DNA of 64,000 bases from SCRA01 sp035533275 (lineage in GTDB: Bacteria; Vulcanimicrobiota; Vulcanimicrobiia; Vulcanimicrobiales; SCRA01): contig DATLUD010000010.1 of assembly GCA_035533275.1 (NCBI GenBank), positions 1-64,000 on the forward strand, in the 5' to 3' direction. This document shows, piece after piece, positions 15,976-23,209 of the stretch (positions within the stretch are counted from its first letter, which is position 1; every line of letters starts with the position of its first letter). Below the pieces are notes generated by a model. The model was not told the DNA's origin, ran no database searches, and was given only the letters and a program-made list of their open reading frames with translations. The translations under genes and the position numbers were made by a program.

Positions 15976-17064
15976 TTGTCCGAATCAGTCGCCACCACCG
16001 AGTATCGCATCACGAGCGAGGCGAAGCTTCGTTCGGTCGTCAGCCGCACGCTGCAGCGCGTGGGCGTCGCGGCGGGCGACGCCGAGACCGTCGCCGACGT
16101 TCTGGTCGCCGCCGACCTGCGCGGCATCGAATCGCATGGCGTCGCGCGCCTGGAGACCTATTACGTCAGCCGCATCCGCAAGGGCACGCTCGATCCCAAT
16201 GCCGTGCCTGCCGTGGCGCGCGAGACGGAGACGACGGTGCTGGTCGACGCTGGCAACGGCTTGGGGCACCCGGCGGGCAAGCGCACGATGGAGACGGTGA
16301 TCGAGAAGGCGCGCAAGCACGGCGCCGCCTTCGGAGCGGTGCGCAACTCCAACCACTTCGGCATCGCCGGCTACTACGCGATGATGGCGCTGCCGCACGA
16401 CATGATCGGCATCGCCTCGACCAACTCCGTGCGTTACGGTGCTCCCACGTTCGGCCGCGACATCATGCTCGGCACCAATCCGTGGGCGTACGCGATTCCG
16501 ACGGCCGACGAGCCGGCATTCGTGCTCGACTTCGCCACCACCACCGTGCCGCGCGGCAAGCTGGAGGTATACAAGCGCAAGGAGAAGGCGCTGATGCCGG
16601 GTTGGGCGATCGACAAGGACGGCCATCCGACCACCGATGCCGATGCCGCGATGCAGGGCGCGCTGCTGCCGCTGGGCGGCTTCGGCACGGATCTCGGCGG
16701 TCACAAGGGCTACGGCTTGGGACTGCTCGTCGACATCATGTGCGGCGTGCTCTCCGGCGGCGCGTTCGGCAACGATCTGCCGCTGCCCGGCCAGTCGAAG
16801 GAAGGCGCGATCGGTCACTTCTTCGGCGCGTTCCGCGTCGACGGATTCCGCGACGTCGCGGCGTTCAAGGCCGACATGGACAAGGAACTGCGCGCGTTCA
16901 AGGACAGCGCGAAGACGCCGGGAGAGAATCGCATCTACGTGGCCGGAGAGATCGAGTACGAGAAGACGCTCAAGCACCGCGCGGAAGGCGTGCCCGTGCA
17001 CGTCAAAGTGTGGACCGGCTTGGAGAAGCTGACCGGGGAGCTGGGCATTCCGTTCGATCTGTAA
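15976..17064 (+). CDS. Malate/L-lactate dehydrogenase family (Ldh2) oxidoreductase
   Basis: 362 aa. The TTG at 15976 has AAGGAGGA at 15963-15970 with 5-nt spacing, while the in-frame ATG at 15952 has no such site and would place the ribosome site inside the gene. Family landmarks are LRGIESHGVARLETYY, RNSNHFGIAGYYA (catalytic His), LGTNPWAYAIPT and HKGYGLGLLVDIMCG. The family reduces 2-oxo acids (malate, lactate, ureidoglycolate, 2,3-diketogulonate) with NAD(P)H and is unrelated to classical MDH/LDH. Specificity cannot be set. A second member of the family is at 46392-47480. Confidence 0.88.
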   Translation: MSESVATTEYRITSEAKLRSVVSRTLQRVGVAAGDAETVADVLVAADLRGIESHGVARLETYYVSRIRKGTLDPNAVPAVARETETTVLVDAGNGLGHPAGKRTMETVIEKARKHGAAFGAVRNSNHFGIAGYYAMMALPHDMIGIASTNSVRYGAPTFGRDIMLGTNPWAYAIPTADEPAFVLDFATTTVPRGKLEVYKRKEKALMPGWAIDKDGHPTTDADAAMQGALLPLGGFGTDLGGHKGYGLGLLVDIMCGVLSGGAFGNDLPLPGQSKEGAIGHFFGAFRVDGFRDVAAFKADMDKELRAFKDSAKTPGENRIYVAGEIEYEKTLKHRAEGVPVHVKVWTGLEKLTGELGIPFDL

Positions 17065-17090
17065 GCGATCGGCGATCTTTTCGTGAACGA

Positions 17091-17123
17091 CGACGCACCG
17101 CCGAAACTTCCGGTGGTGCGTCG
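17091..17123 (+). terminator. Stem-loop after the Ldh2-type gene
   Basis: CGACGCACC (17091-17099) pairs with GGTGCGTCG (17115-17123). A G-T pair and CCG/CGG extend it to about 13 bp around a 7-base AAACTTC loop. It begins 26 nt after the stop codon. There is no T-run, so it is a candidate terminator or 3'-end stabiliser rather than a canonical intrinsic terminator. Confidence 0.5.
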
Positions 17124-17167
17124 CGCTATAAGGAGATGACAAGAGTCACGAGAGGTCGACGAGCACC

Positions 17168-17305
17168 ATGACGCACGTTCGCAATCCGCGCCCACGCAAC
17201 GAGACGATAACGCCGCCGGTTGGCGGCCTGGTACGCAACCCACTGGCCGGCGGGACGTCGTCGACGCTCTTCGACGGCTGGGGGCCGCGCCTGGCCAGGC
17301 GCTAG
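17168..17305 (+). CDS. Possible small ORF, 45 aa
   Basis: ATG to TAG with product MTHVRNPRPRNETITPPVGG then LVRNPLAGG and a C-terminus FDGWGPRLARR. It is basic, with no membrane segment and no Cys. A weak GAGAGGT lies about 12 nt upstream. The third-position G/C bias is like that of real genes here, but an ORF this short can arise by chance in GC-rich DNA. If real it could be a short regulatory or secreted peptide read just ahead of the BTAD regulator. I do not recognise it. Confidence 0.3.
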   Translation: MTHVRNPRPRNETITPPVGGLVRNPLAGGTSSTLFDGWGPRLARR

Positions 17306-17353
17306 CTCCTCTCGCGCTCCAGCGTCGGCTCTCTGGCTGGCCGGCACCTCGTC

Positions 17354-17367
17354 AGGACTTTAGTCCT
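17354..17367. promoter_or_regulatory. Perfect palindrome upstream of the BTAD regulator
   Basis: AGGACT-TT-AGTCCT is a perfect 6-bp dyad followed by AAAAA. It lies about 115 bp upstream of the regulator start and could be an operator. It does not have the T-run orientation of a terminator for either strand. Confidence 0.35.
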
Positions 17368-17481
17368 AAAAAGCGCTTGCGAGGGCACGGTTTCCCCCCA
17401 AATCAGAGGGGGTACATGGAGAGTGGCTGTGTGGGCGTGACGTAGGGCCAGATACGCGCGGACCCGAGCCGCGGAGGCTCC

Positions 17482-19095
17482 ATGGTTCACTCCCAAATCC
17501 CTCGGTTGGCGCCGACGGTCATCCGCCGGCCTCGGCTGGAGGCGTGGTTCGCCCGGCACCGGGACGTCGCCGTCCGTCTGCTGGTGGCGCCGCCCGGATC
17601 GGGCAAGACCACCGTGCTGCTCTCGTACCTCCGGCACAACGGGCGCCCAGGCGCCTATTGCCGGCTCGAGCCGGCCATGAGCGCCGACCAGGTGCGCGGC
17701 GAGATCGCCTGCGTCCTGGGGCTGGAGCCGGACGCGGCCTCGCACCATGCGATCGTGGCGGCGCTTGCCGCCGCCCCGTGCGATCTCTGCGTCGACCAGA
17801 GCGGCGAGCCCTCGCCCGAAGGCGCCGCGGCGCTCGTGCGCCTGATGCGGGATCTGCCCGAGGGAGCCGCGCTCACCCTCGCGCTCCGCTCGCGCGCCGT
17901 GATCGACGTCAGCGAGATCGTCGGCAGCGGGCTGGGCGTCCTCTGTGACTTCGACCGCCTGGCCTTCACCTTCGCCGAGCTGCGCGAGCTGGCCGAGGCC
18001 TGCGACGTGAGCTGCGCGCACGCCGACGTCCGGCGGCTCTGGGAGGCGACCGAGGGCTGGGCGATCGCGGCGAGCGGCGCCGTCCGCAAGGCTGGCGAGG
18101 ACGGGCGCGGTCTCTCGGAGGCCTTCGAGTATTGGTGCAGCCGGCAGGGGCACCTCTTCTCGGACTACGTCTTGGCCGCGCTCGATCGCGCCGACGAGCA
18201 GGACCGGGAGCTGGTGCTCGCCATGATGGCCGGCGCGCCGTGCAGCGATCAGCAGCGTCTGCGGGCGCTTGAGCGTCAGGGGCTCTTCGTGGTCTTCGAC
18301 GGCGAGGGATATCGCCCGTGCCGCGCGCTGGTCTCGATGCGCTCCTCTCCCGCGGTGCACAGCGCGCGCAGCGCGGCCGTACGCGACCCGCTGCACGTGC
18401 GCCTCTTCGGCCGCTTCGAGGCCACCATCGGCGGGCGCTCCGTGCCGTGGGTCCGCCGGCGCGATCAGCAGATCTTCAAGTATCTGGCGCTCAAGCGCGA
18501 CGGCACCGCCCCGCGCGCCGAGATCCTCAAGATCTTCTGGCCGAACGCCGAGCGCCACCTCGCCGATCAGGGACTGCGCACGGCTTGCAGCAACGTCCGC
18601 AAGGCGATCGCGCAGCTGGTGGGCTACGACCGCGTCGAGGCGTACTTCCGCGTGGGCGGCGAGGTGCTGCTCGATTTCGAGAACGTGGTCGTCGACGTGC
18701 AGCGCTTCATCATGCATGCGAACAACGGCGACGAGCAGTTCGAGCAGAGCGACCGCCGCGCCGCGGAGGCGCACTACCAGGCCGCGGATGGCCTCAACGT
18801 GGGCGGCTTGCTGGTGGGTGACGTTCCGGAGCCATGGTTTCAGGCGCAGGCAGCGCTCCTGGCGGATCGCCACGCACTCGTGCTGGAGCGCCTGGGCGAG
18901 ATCGCCTTCGAGCGAGGCGACCTCTCGCGAACCGCGCAGCTCGCGGAGCGCGCGCTGGCGATGCGTCCCGACGACCTGGCCCTCGTGCGTCTGCTGGCCA
19001 AGACCGGCGCCGTCCGCCGCCCGCCGGGCACGGCGTCGATCTTGCGGGCGGTTTCGGGGCGTTCCCCGAGGGCCGGCGCATTGGCCGCCGGCTGA
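17482..19095 (+). CDS. ATPase-BTAD transcriptional regulator (MalT/SARP-like)
   Basis: 537 aa. The N-terminal P-loop ATPase has Walker A APPGSGKTTVLLSYLRH (about residues 36-52), as in MalT/LuxR-type STAND regulators. A winged-helix OmpR/SARP-type domain follows (HVRLFGRFEATIGGR, then LRTACSNVRKAI near residue 370), and the C-terminal part is the bacterial transcriptional activation domain (BTAD) with TPR-like helices (ALLADRHALVLERLGEIAFE and onward). Such proteins are signal-integrating activators. No sensor ligand can be predicted. It is transcribed toward the broken tad locus, which is on the opposite strand. Confidence 0.82.
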   Translation: MVHSQIPRLAPTVIRRPRLEAWFARHRDVAVRLLVAPPGSGKTTVLLSYLRHNGRPGAYCRLEPAMSADQVRGEIACVLGLEPDAASHHAIVAALAAAPCDLCVDQSGEPSPEGAAALVRLMRDLPEGAALTLALRSRAVIDVSEIVGSGLGVLCDFDRLAFTFAELRELAEACDVSCAHADVRRLWEATEGWAIAASGAVRKAGEDGRGLSEAFEYWCSRQGHLFSDYVLAALDRADEQDRELVLAMMAGAPCSDQQRLRALERQGLFVVFDGEGYRPCRALVSMRSSPAVHSARSAAVRDPLHVRLFGRFEATIGGRSVPWVRRRDQQIFKYLALKRDGTAPRAEILKIFWPNAERHLADQGLRTACSNVRKAIAQLVGYDRVEAYFRVGGEVLLDFENVVVDVQRFIMHANNGDEQFEQSDRRAAEAHYQAADGLNVGGLLVGDVPEPWFQAQAALLADRHALVLERLGEIAFERGDLSRTAQLAERALAMRPDDLALVRLLAKTGAVRRPPGTASILRAVSGRSPRAGALAAG

Positions 19096-19112
19096 CCGAT
19101 CCGGCTCCGCGC

Positions 19113-19451
19113 TCACGCCAGAGCTAGCCGGTCGCCGGCCAGAACGTCGTTGCGCGCGATCGCTCCCGCGCTCAGCGCCACCACCGTGCGAGCGCCGCGG
19201 CACCACAGCACCCGGCCGCGCCTCACGTGCGGAGCCACGCGCACGACGCGCTCGATCGCGTCGAGAAAGAGCACGTCGAGCGGGAGGCGCGCGCCCAGCG
19301 TGTGGATGAGCCAGCAGTCGGCGAGCCAGATCCCCGCGTCGTCGTCCATAGCCTCGGGCAACAGCATCCCGCGCAGGCGCGTCCACGGCGTGCCGGCCCG
19401 CGTGACGTTCGCGGCGACCACCCGCCCCGTCGTGAGATTGCGCAGTCGCAT
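19113..19451 (-). CDS. DUF192 family protein
   Basis: 112 aa. The DUF192 pattern is clear: a short N-terminal strand (MRLRNLTTGRVVAANV), TRLRGMLLPEAMDDDAGIWL, the conserved HTLGARLPLDVLFLDA block and a final strand ALSAGAIARNDVLAGD. The family has a compact beta fold of unknown function and is often found beside Tad-pilus genes. The start overlaps the stop of the prepilin peptidase by one base (TGATG), so the two are translationally coupled. Confidence 0.82.
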   Translation of the reverse strand: MRLRNLTTGRVVAANVTRAGTPWTRLRGMLLPEAMDDDAGIWLADCWLIHTLGARLPLDVLFLDAIERVVRVAPHVRRGRVLWCRGARTVVALSAGAIARNDVLAGDRLALA

Positions 19452-20056
19452 CACAGGATCCCCACCACCGCAAGGCCCATCCCGATGGCCGCTGCCAGAT
19501 AGGGCGCGAAGGCGATCGGAGCGCGCCCGCGACGCAGCGCGCGGCCGACGATGACCGCGACGAGCGATGCGCCGGCGAAAAGCAGGAGCGCTAAGGGGGC
19601 GCCCAGGGCGGCGCCGCCGAGCGTTGCCAGCTTGACGTCGCCCCAGCCCATGCCCAATCCCTTGGAGAGCGACGCCGCGGCCGCGAACGGCGCGAAGAGG
19701 ATGAGCGCGGAGATCAGCGGCGTCCACGTATGGTGCAGAAGGGCCAGCGAGAGGATGACGGCCAGCGGCCCGAGGGTGCAGATGTCCGGAACGACGCCGT
19801 GCAGCACGTCCGTGGACCACGCCGTCACCAGAGCGAAGACGAGGACCGTCGCCATCGTCAGCTGCGGCAGCGTCGAATGCGGAGCCAAGAGCCCGCCCAG
19901 CGCGGCGCTCCCGCCGATCAGCCACGGCGTCGGCGGCCTTCCCGGCCTCGGCGCGTCATCCGCGCGGGCGACGTCGGCCACGAGCGGCGGCGCGGCGACG
20001 GTGCCGATCCACGCCGCCGCTCCCAGGAGGGCGACTCCCAAGATCGTGAACGGCAT
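19451..20056 (-). CDS. Type IV prepilin peptidase (A24, CpaA/TadV-like)
   Basis: 201 aa, highly hydrophobic with about six membrane helices. The two catalytic Asp of the A24 aspartic peptidases are seen in WSTDVLHGVVPDICTLG (first) and GMGWGDVKLATLGG (second, the GxGDxKL motif). It cleaves leader peptides of Flp-type prepilins at the inner membrane. It follows tadC by a few bases and precedes the coupled DUF192 gene. No pilin gene, TadA ATPase or CpaB/C gene is present in the window, so the locus is incomplete here. Confidence 0.85.
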   Translation of the reverse strand: MPFTILGVALLGAAAWIGTVAAPPLVADVARADDAPRPGRPPTPWLIGGSAALGGLLAPHSTLPQLTMATVLVFALVTAWSTDVLHGVVPDICTLGPLAVILSLALLHHTWTPLISALILFAPFAAAASLSKGLGMGWGDVKLATLGGAALGAPLALLLFAGASLVAVIVGRALRRGRAPIAFAPYLAAAIGMGLAVVGIL

Positions 20057-20061
20057 CGTCG

Positions 20062-20913
20062 TCACCGGGTGGCCAGATAGTTCGCGGCGACCGCGCCGAA
20101 GATGATGACGAAGAGCGCGGGGAGTAGAAAGACCGCCATCGGTATCGTCATCTGCACCGGCAGCTTGGTGGCACGCTCCTCGAGCATCATGATGCGGCGG
20201 TTGCGCGTCTCCTCCGCCAGCTCCGTCAGGACCGCCGCGACGTTGGTGCCCATGCGCTCCGCCTGAGTGAGCGCGGTGATCGTCCCCGAGAAGTCCTCTT
20301 GGTTGAGCCGCTGCGCGGCGGCCTTCAGCGACTCCGCGCGCGAGCGTCCCAGCCGCATCTCGGAGAGCGCCTCCTTGATCTCGCTCCCGACCGGTCCGGG
20401 GACCGCTTCCACGGCGTAGGAGAGCGCCGCGTTCACGGAGAGGCCCGCTTGCACCGTGGCGGCCACCATGTCGAGGAAATCCGGCAGGGCTAGCTGGACG
20501 GCAGCCTTGCGCGCATCGATGGCGCGGTGGAGCGCATAGATCGGCGCGTACGCGCCGGCCGCGAAGATCGTGGCCCCCGTGAAAGCCGCAAGGGCGAAGG
20601 GGAGCTCGATCAGGCGCGGCGTCAGCATGGCGAAGAGCGCTCCCAGACACGCGCCCGCGACGACGCGGAAGATGATCTGCACGGGGGTCACCGTGTACCA
20701 GCCGGCTTCGATGAGCTGGCGCGCAAGGCGGCCGCGGCGCTCCTCGTTGAAGACGAGCTCCAAGGCGCGGGATCCGACGGTCTCGCTGGGCGCCTCGGCG
20801 CCGGCCGTGCGCAGGGCCTCCAGGCACTGCGAGAGCGGGCTCTTCGTGGGGATCAGCGAGATCGCGAAGAAGAACGCCGAGAGTCCGCCGAGGAGAGGAA
20901 TGAGCAGGTGCAT
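20062..20913 (-). CDS. tadC: Tad-pilus inner-membrane platform protein TadC
   Basis: 283 aa GspF/TadC protein. It has an N-terminal TM segment, a pair of helices near residues 80-125, a cytoplasmic helical T2SSF domain with the family-typical LPDFLDMVAATVQAGLSVNA, then RLGRSRAESLKAAAQRL, and a final TM segment AVFLLPALFVIIFGAVAANY. It forms the inner-membrane platform with TadB for Flp pilus assembly or Tad secretion. Directly upstream lies only the 3' end of tadB, so this copy may lack its partner and promoter. Confidence 0.87.
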   Translation of the reverse strand: MHLLIPLLGGLSAFFFAISLIPTKSPLSQCLEALRTAGAEAPSETVGSRALELVFNEERRGRLARQLIEAGWYTVTPVQIIFRVVAGACLGALFAMLTPRLIELPFALAAFTGATIFAAGAYAPIYALHRAIDARKAAVQLALPDFLDMVAATVQAGLSVNAALSYAVEAVPGPVGSEIKEALSEMRLGRSRAESLKAAAQRLNQEDFSGTITALTQAERMGTNVAAVLTELAEETRNRRIMMLEERATKLPVQMTIPMAVFLLPALFVIIFGAVAANYLATR

Positions 20914-20934
20914 GAGGCCCTCCGTGTTCCTCTA

Positions 20935-21115
20935 GGTGACGTCGCGCAGGATGACGTGGATGGAGAGAATGCCCAGCAGCTCGAGCGCGGCGACGATGGC
21001 GATGACCACGTGTCCGGGCCCGGTGAAGAGCAGCGCGTATCCCATGGCGGGCTGCGTGAGCACGATGAACGCGCCGAGCGCCAGGGGGATGGCACAGAGC
21101 ACGACGGTGCTCGCC
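20935..21115 (-). pseudogene. tadB: 3' remnant of tadB (GspF-family platform protein)
   Basis: The minus strand reads STVVLCAIPLALGAFIVL, a short loop with Pro and YALLFTGPG, then VVIAIVAALELLGILSIHV and ILRDVT before TAG. This is the last two membrane helices and tail of a TadB protein, in the right place and direction directly before tadC. Upstream the frame degrades into GC-rich sequence and hits an in-frame TAG with no start codon. About 200 N-terminal residues are missing. The right boundary is approximate (21,100-21,120). Confidence 0.75.
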
Positions 21116-21772
21116 GCCCCGGCGCCCGCGCGCCTCGGCGCCTACGCCTCGTCGCGCGGGCTCGAGAGTGCCCCGTTGATCGGGGAGCTCTCCGTGGCGC
21201 CGACGCCGGTGGAGGCCGGCGGCAGCATGCGCGTCTACTACACGGCGACGGGCACGCGGGGGCGCGTCTGGCTGCTCGATCTGGGCGGCAAGGTCTGGGC
21301 CAGCGGACCGTTCGCCGTGGACGGCACCACCGCGCTGCGCGTGCCCGAGTCCGCCGCCGGCCGGCAGATGCGCGTGGTGCTGCAGGTGCAGGACGGCGCG
21401 CGCCGCGCGATGTCGAGCGTGGGCGTGGTCGTGGTGCCCGGCAGGTCTGCGAAGCCGGAGGCGATGGCCGATGCACCGCGCGCGGAGGACCCCGCGCAGA
21501 CGGCGGGCATCGAGCTCTCGCGATCCCAGGCGGAGGCGGGGGAGAGCGTGCGCGTCCAGGTGCTCGGCGCCCACGACGACGCGGTGATCACGCTGATGGA
21601 CGGTGCCGGACACACCATCGCGCAGGGCGACGCCTCGGGAGCCGAGGATGCCGTGGCGCTGATCGCTCCCGCCGTGACCGCCCCGACCAGGTTCTACGTC
21701 GTGGCGTCGATCACGCGGGGGCTCGCCCAGACCAGCGTGGTGCGCAAGCTGGTCGTCGTGCCGGTTCGGTGA
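21110..21772 (+). pseudogene. 5'-truncated gene for a protein with two Ig-like domains
   Basis: From about 21,110 the plus strand encodes a sensible beta-rich product: IGELSVAPTPVEAGGSMRVY ... VGVVVVPG, then a second similar unit GIELSRSQAEAGESVRVQVL ... VRKLVVVPVR. The two halves share the pattern of a strand, EAG(G/E)S.RV and a C-terminal VVVP strand, so they look like tandem Ig-like domains. No signal peptide, ribosome site or convincing start precedes them; the 5' side runs straight into the antisense of the tadB remnant. Either the gene lost its 5' part at a rearrangement, or a short cytoplasmic form starts near 21,085 (ATGGCACAG). Confidence 0.6.
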
Positions 21773-21855
21773 GATGCCGCCACTCGCTCCCAAGGGGCTT
21801 GACGGCGCCGCGTCCAACGTGACCGCGATGACCTTTTCGCGGGGCGCCTAGACCG

Positions 21856-22308
21856 ATGGGATACGACGCCCGGGAATTCAAGCGGGGCCACGCCTCCGTG
21901 GCGGTTGGCTCGCGGGCCGGCGGATACATCGTCGAGCACGCCGCCTTCGTCGACTTCGTCCTCCATCTGGGCGACTCCGAACTGCCGCTGGCGGCAAGCG
22001 AGCGAAATTCGCTGGCCATGCTCGCCGCCGTGCCGCACGCCTTCCTCGACGAGGAGGCCGTCTACGGTGAGGGGTGGCGCGTGGTCCCTCCGGTCGCGCA
22101 GAGCGACTGGCCGGTGCTGGAGACGACCCCGCGTCGCCTGCGCGAGGCGCTCGAGACGGCGCGCACCGTCCTCTGGCGCCACGCCGGCCCCGTCGGCATC
22201 ACCGCCGGCGATCTGATCGCCGTCGAGGGCGAGATCGACGCGGTGTTGGTGTGCCTGCAGAAGGCCGAGGCCGCGGGCGTCTCCGTGAACGTCACCTACG
22301 TGGCCTAA
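21856..22308 (+). CDS. Protein of unknown function, 150 aa
   Basis: Begins MGYDAREFKRGHASVAVGS and ends AEAAGVSVNVTYVA. It is soluble and acidic, with no signal peptide or membrane segment. The centre (WRVVPPVAQSDWPVLETTPR then RLREALETARTVLWRHAG) looks helical. I do not recognise the family. A strong stem-loop 47 nt after its stop supports it as the last gene of a short unit. It is close behind the truncated Ig-like gene and on the same strand, and may once have belonged with it. Confidence 0.6.
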   Translation: MGYDAREFKRGHASVAVGSRAGGYIVEHAAFVDFVLHLGDSELPLAASERNSLAMLAAVPHAFLDEEAVYGEGWRVVPPVAQSDWPVLETTPRRLREALETARTVLWRHAGPVGITAGDLIAVEGEIDAVLVCLQKAEAAGVSVNVTYVA

Positions 22309-22354
22309 GCGACTCCACCCGGCGGGGCGGATGCGCCTTCGCGAACAACCGCTC

Positions 22355-22384
22355 CAGACGGCCGCCCACCAGGGCGGCCGTCTG
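22355..22384 (+). terminator. Strong stem-loop, likely terminator
   Basis: CAGACGGCCGCC (22355-22366) and GGCGGCCGTCTG (22373-22384) form a perfect 12-bp stem around CACCAG. Only a short TTT follows (CGTTTG). It stands between the unknown gene and the MarR gene, where a transcript end is expected. Confidence 0.65.
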
Positions 22385-22432
22385 CGTTTGCGCGCCCCGG
22401 AGCGAGAGCACTTGCGCGAGTTCCCTTACCCT

Positions 22433-22453
22433 GGTATATACTGAAGGTATATA
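22433..22453. promoter_or_regulatory. Direct repeat GGTATATA x2 upstream of marR
   Basis: GGTATATA occurs at 22433-22440 and 22446-22453, a 13-bp period, in an AT-rich island within otherwise GC-rich DNA. GTATATAC itself is palindromic. It is a candidate promoter/operator for the MarR-type gene about 130 bp downstream, possibly autoregulatory. Confidence 0.4.
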
Positions 22454-22579
22454 GCAACCCGGGTACTGTTCGATGTGATGGGCCGGCCGCGGCGATAGAG
22501 TCCGGGGTTTCGACCGATCGGTGCCGGGGTGCCTGTGGAATGCATGTGGATGGACGGCGAACGGGACGGAGGGATCGCT

Positions 22580-23020
22580 GTGGACAGCCCTGTGGAGAAC
22601 CCGGCGCGCGAGATCGCCCGTCTGGTCTCGATCGCCGAGCGGCAGATCGGGAGGGCGACGGATCGGGTGCTGGTGGTGCTGGGGACGTCGGCGGCGCAGC
22701 GTCCCGTGCTCGAGGCGCTCTGGGAGCGTGGGGAGATCTCGCCGGCGGAGCTGGCGAAGGCGGCCCACGTGCAGGGACCGCCGATGAGCCGCATGCTCAA
22801 GCGGATGGAGGCTACGGGCCTGGTGAAGCGCCGCGGCGACCCGGATGACCGGCGCCGCCAGCTGGTGAGCCTGACGACCAAGGGCGAGCGCTTGCGGGAG
22901 TTCTTGCCGGGGATCGCCGATGGGGTCGTGGCCAAAGCGCTGGAGGCGCTCGAGCGCGGCACGGCCGAGCGCCTGCGCGAGGATCTGTCGGCTCTGGTTG
23001 CCGCGCTCGAGCGACGGTGA
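22580..23020 (+). CDS. MarR-family transcriptional regulator
   Basis: 146 aa from the GTG that has GGAGGG 6 nt upstream (22568-22573); the longer frame from 22529 has no such site. The winged helix is clear: RPVLEALWERGEISPAELAK, recognition helix VQGPPMSRMLKRMEATGLVK, and the wing RRGDPDDRRRQLVSLTTKG. MarR proteins act as dimers, usually as ligand-released repressors of their own and adjacent genes. The GGTATATA repeat upstream and the 14-bp inverted repeat downstream are possible targets; neither assignment is proven. Confidence 0.88.
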   Translation: MDSPVENPAREIARLVSIAERQIGRATDRVLVVLGTSAAQRPVLEALWERGEISPAELAKAAHVQGPPMSRMLKRMEATGLVKRRGDPDDRRRQLVSLTTKGERLREFLPGIADGVVAKALEALERGTAERLREDLSALVAALERR

Positions 23021-23061
23021 GGAAGAGCTGGGCCCATCCCGCAGATTGAATTTCGTTGATC

Positions 23062-23136
23062 ATGTTTGACGAGATTGGAGGCGGCAGGAGGGTTCTGGTC
23101 CCGTAGTACTAGCCCAGTCGATATCTCGTCAAACAT
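23062..23136. repeat. 14-bp perfect inverted repeat ahead of the recombinase gene
   Basis: ATGTTTGACGAGAT (23062-23075) and its exact complement ATCTCGTCAAACAT (23123-23136) are separated by 47 bp. TATTAT follows at 23138-23143 as a candidate -10 box. This could be a two-site operator for looping, or a recombination substrate. It does not have the 11-6-11 layout of a dif site. Confidence 0.6.
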
Positions 23137-23209
23137 CTATTATGCGAGGATATGTGAGCGTGAGAGGAGAACCTTTCACGCACGGTAGCCGCCCCGGAGG
23201 ATCGACGCG

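Larger units (their letters stand above)
17065..17481. other. 417-bp intergenic region before the BTAD regulator
   Basis: It holds a long hairpin after the dehydrogenase gene, one plausible 45-codon ORF, a 14-bp palindrome and the presumed promoter of the regulator; each is listed separately. Between 17368 and 17481 I see a C5/G5 dyad (CCCCC...GGGGG around 17394-17412) and no clear -35/-10 pair. Confidence 0.6.

Noticed and set aside
17354..17367. AGGACTTTAGTCCT as a terminator hairpin
   Set aside because: The stem is only 6 bp with a 2-base spacer, which cannot form a stable RNA loop, and it is followed by A-run rather than T-run; an operator is more likely.
23062..23136. dif site for the adjacent Xer recombinase
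   Set aside because: A dif site has 11-bp arms around a 6-bp centre. Here 14-bp arms are 47 bp apart, so the geometry does not fit.
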